Shown: one piece after another, positions 62,625 to 64,000 of the stretch
How the letters are laid out: each line of letters opens with the position of its first letter
Numbering within the stretch: position 1 is the stretch's first letter
Source: Hallella colorans
GTDB taxonomy: Bacteria > Bacteroidota > Bacteroidia > Bacteroidales > Bacteroidaceae
NCBI RefSeq assembly: GCF_003096815.1
Contig: NZ_QENY01000002.1
Location: 124,001-188,000 of the forward strand
Direction: 5' to 3'
Length of the DNA: 64,000 nucleotides
Translations under genes and position numbers: made by a program
The notes under the pieces: generated by a model
Databases searched by the model: none
The model's input: only the letters and a program-made list of their open reading frames with translations
What the model was told of the DNA's origin: nothing

Positions 62625-63171
62625 GTGGACCGGATGGCATAATTGTCTTGAAAAAATCTGACAAACACTCTAAAATGCCGCGCTTATTTGAAAATGAAAA
62701 GGCAAATGGCGCAAATACGCCGAAAATGAGGCATGTTTAGCAACCGTCTAAAAATCAAAAGGATACAACGACGAGGCCACGTTTTATAGCCGAAAATATT
62801 ATTTTCGTGTTGCCATTAATACCTAATCACATTCCGATTAGATATTGATGGCAACGTGTTTAACGCTGAATGGTCAAGGTAACAGGCCTTATTCACACCG
62901 CAAATAGGTATCAATGGCAATGATGTTAAGTTCATGCAGCGTTCCAGAAAGTTAAAAAGCATGCAGATTCTTTTATTTTCCTCGCTAAAAGAGCCAATTA
63001 GCACAACACAGTTTTAGTGATTGTTTTTTTACACATCGGCACAGTCTTCTCGTGCGAGAAATGACATGTCACGCTACGATATCACTGCATGGTAGTTGTC
63101 GTGATTAATGAGTTCGGGTATATACACTTGCCCATTGACAACAGCTAACAGCTCTCAGGCCAAGCCAAACG
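62625..63171. other. Convergent gap of 550 bp with a palindromic repeat
   Basis: The gap lies between lutC and the 3' end of ispE. No coding frame is convincing and no strong terminator is visible. Repeat copy F occupies 62807-62930. Confidence 0.65.
62807..62930. repeat. Palindromic intergenic repeat, copy F
   Basis: TTGCCATTAATACCTAATC (62810-62828), loop ACATTCC, GATTAGATATTGATGGCAA (62836-62854) is a 19-base inverted repeat with two mismatches. A second unit follows (CAGGCCTTATTC, loop ACACCGC, AAATAGGTATCAATGGC). Loops are seven bases as in copy E and also begin AC. Confidence 0.75.
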
Positions 63172-64000
63172 TCATAACTGCCCTTGAAACGTGAAACACC
63201 CGGGGAAGTAGGCAGCCAACTCAGACGGCTCGCTCTCAAAAATGCCGAAGAGCGCGCTGCCACTGCCACTCATCTGTGCGTACACCGCGCCCAACTCATA
63301 CATTTTGCGCTTGACGGTGGCCAACTGTGGATGGACGCGAAAAACAGTGCGCTCAAAATCGTTGGACAGCTCGGCTTTCCATGTGCTGACAGGCTGGCGC
63401 ACGATGTCCCGACAGCATTTACAGGGTTGACGGCAAGCTATGCCAGCAAAGGCCTCGCGCGTGGACACCGCCACGTCTGGTTTGACAATTCCTATATAAT
63501 GGCCCTTGAGATTGGCGCAAAGATCATCCAATGGCTCCAAAATTTCGCCGCGACCCGTGGCAAACGATGGTTGGGCGGCGATGAAAAAAGCACAATCGGA
63601 GCCTAAGCGCGCGGCGTGTCGCTCCATCTCTGGCCGACTGATGTCGAGATGGAACAGCTCATTCAACAGGCGTATCATAAAGGCGGCATCGGCCGAGCCG
63701 CCACCCAAACCCGCCTGCGAGGGTATGCGCTTGGTTAAAAGGGCTTGCACGGGGGGCAAATCGTGGTGGGCGGCCAACAAGCCATAAGCCCTCGCCACAA
63801 GGTTGTCCGCCGCGGCGCAATCCACGTTGCCGCCCATAACCTTAAGGTCGCAGGGCGAGACCGAGGCAGAAGCCCCGGCTATAGGGCGCGCCTCCAGCAT
63901 GTCGCATAGTGGGACAGGATAAAAAACGGTCTCAAGATTATGGTAGCCATCATCTCGCTTGGAGATGACATTCAGGCCTAAATTTATTTTCGCACAAGGA
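63172..64000 (-). CDS. ispE: 4-diphosphocytidyl-2-C-methyl-D-erythritol kinase (5' end cut)
   Basis: IspE is the GHMP kinase of the non-mevalonate isoprenoid pathway. An ATG at 63900 begins a 242-residue frame, but the same frame is open to the window edge and reads CAKINLGLNVISKRDDGYHN with the family's LETVFYPVPLCD joining it, so the true start is a few codons beyond 64000. The ATP-binding loop is QAGLGGGSADAAF. Later motifs YAQMSGSGSALFGIF are present. Only the first few residues are missing. Confidence 0.95.
   Translation of the reverse strand, partial: PCAKINLGLNVISKRDDGYHNLETVFYPVPLCDMLEARPIAGASASVSPCDLKVMGGNVDCAAADNLVARAYGLLAAHHDLPPVQALLTKRIPSQAGLGGGSADAAFMIRLLNELFHLDISRPEMERHAARLGSDCAFFIAAQPSFATGRGEILEPLDDLCANLKGHYIGIVKPDVAVSTREAFAGIACRQPCKCCRDIVRQPVSTWKAELSNDFERTVFRVHPQLATVKRKMYELGAVYAQMSGSGSALFGIFESEPSELAAYFPGCFTFQGQL

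Overview
The window looks like chromosomal DNA from a member of the Bacteroidota, most likely a Prevotella-like member of the Bacteroidales. The reasons are the many promoters with the -7 box TAnnTTTG used by the Bacteroidota housekeeping sigma factor, a surface protein with a type IX secretion (T9SS) C-terminal signal, BACON and DUF4369-type lipoproteins, a DivIC-dnaX arrangement, and core proteins that read as Bacteroidales versions. I see no insertion sequence, prophage, integrase, CRISPR array or rRNA. Most genes are core housekeeping, in short operons separated by AT-rich gaps.

Layout. 0.6-8.6 kb, minus strand: mfd, a polyprenol-phosphate glycosyltransferase, an acyltransferase with a metallophosphoesterase, and dihydroorotase. 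8.7-12.3 kb: a DUF4369 lipoprotein, a small membrane protein and a DivIC-like cell-division protein, divergent from dnaX. 12.3-13.5 kb: a gap with palindromic repeats, a decayed asnA fragment and tRNA-Arg(CCG). 13.5-16.4 kb: pepT, a structured leader/attenuator, a TrmH-type methyltransferase and a Nudix hydrolase. 16.5-21.9 kb, minus: an LptD-like outer-membrane protein, an HD phosphohydrolase, and a pyruvate/oxaloacetate carboxyltransferase whose biotin site is absent. 22-28 kb: a lipoprotein; a queuosine operon (queT-queF) headed by what reads as a preQ1-I riboswitch; a Ca2+/Na+ antiporter; smpB; a DMP19-type protein; a Fur-family regulator. 28.5-34.8 kb, minus: YebC, pheT, a TRIC-type channel, a 2-hydroxyacid dehydrogenase and rarA.

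35.5-43.6 kb, plus strand, forms a cell-wall block: a small penicillin-binding-type transpeptidase, a two-domain glycosyltransferase, an AmpG/MurT-like permease, a sugar kinase and MurQ. Permease, kinase and MurQ together make a PTS-independent MurNAc salvage route like the one known in Tannerella. A BACON/leucine-rich-repeat lipoprotein and a MaoC-type dehydratase follow. 44.7-49.6 kb, minus: a MORN-repeat protein, a YhcH-family protein, glycogen branching enzyme and a polytopic membrane protein in one probable operon. 49.8-56.3 kb: kdsB, a DEDDh exonuclease, and a 1.5-thousand-residue T9SS adhesin preceded by a 54-residue peptide gene whose promoter spacer carries a run of seven G. 56.7-64 kb: a coiled-coil membrane protein, topB, the lutABC lactate oxidation operon, and ispE running off the right edge.

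Themes that cross the window are (1) a diverged family of palindromic intergenic repeats in six gaps, (2) probable leaderless transcripts, and (3) several RNA-level control elements (preQ1-I riboswitch, pepT-trmH attenuator-like structure, a terminator that contains the dnaX stop codon). No convincing wholly new multigene system is present. The most unusual single items are the carboxyltransferase without a biotinyl lysine, the pepT-trmH leader, the poly-G promoter of the surface-protein locus and the repeat family.
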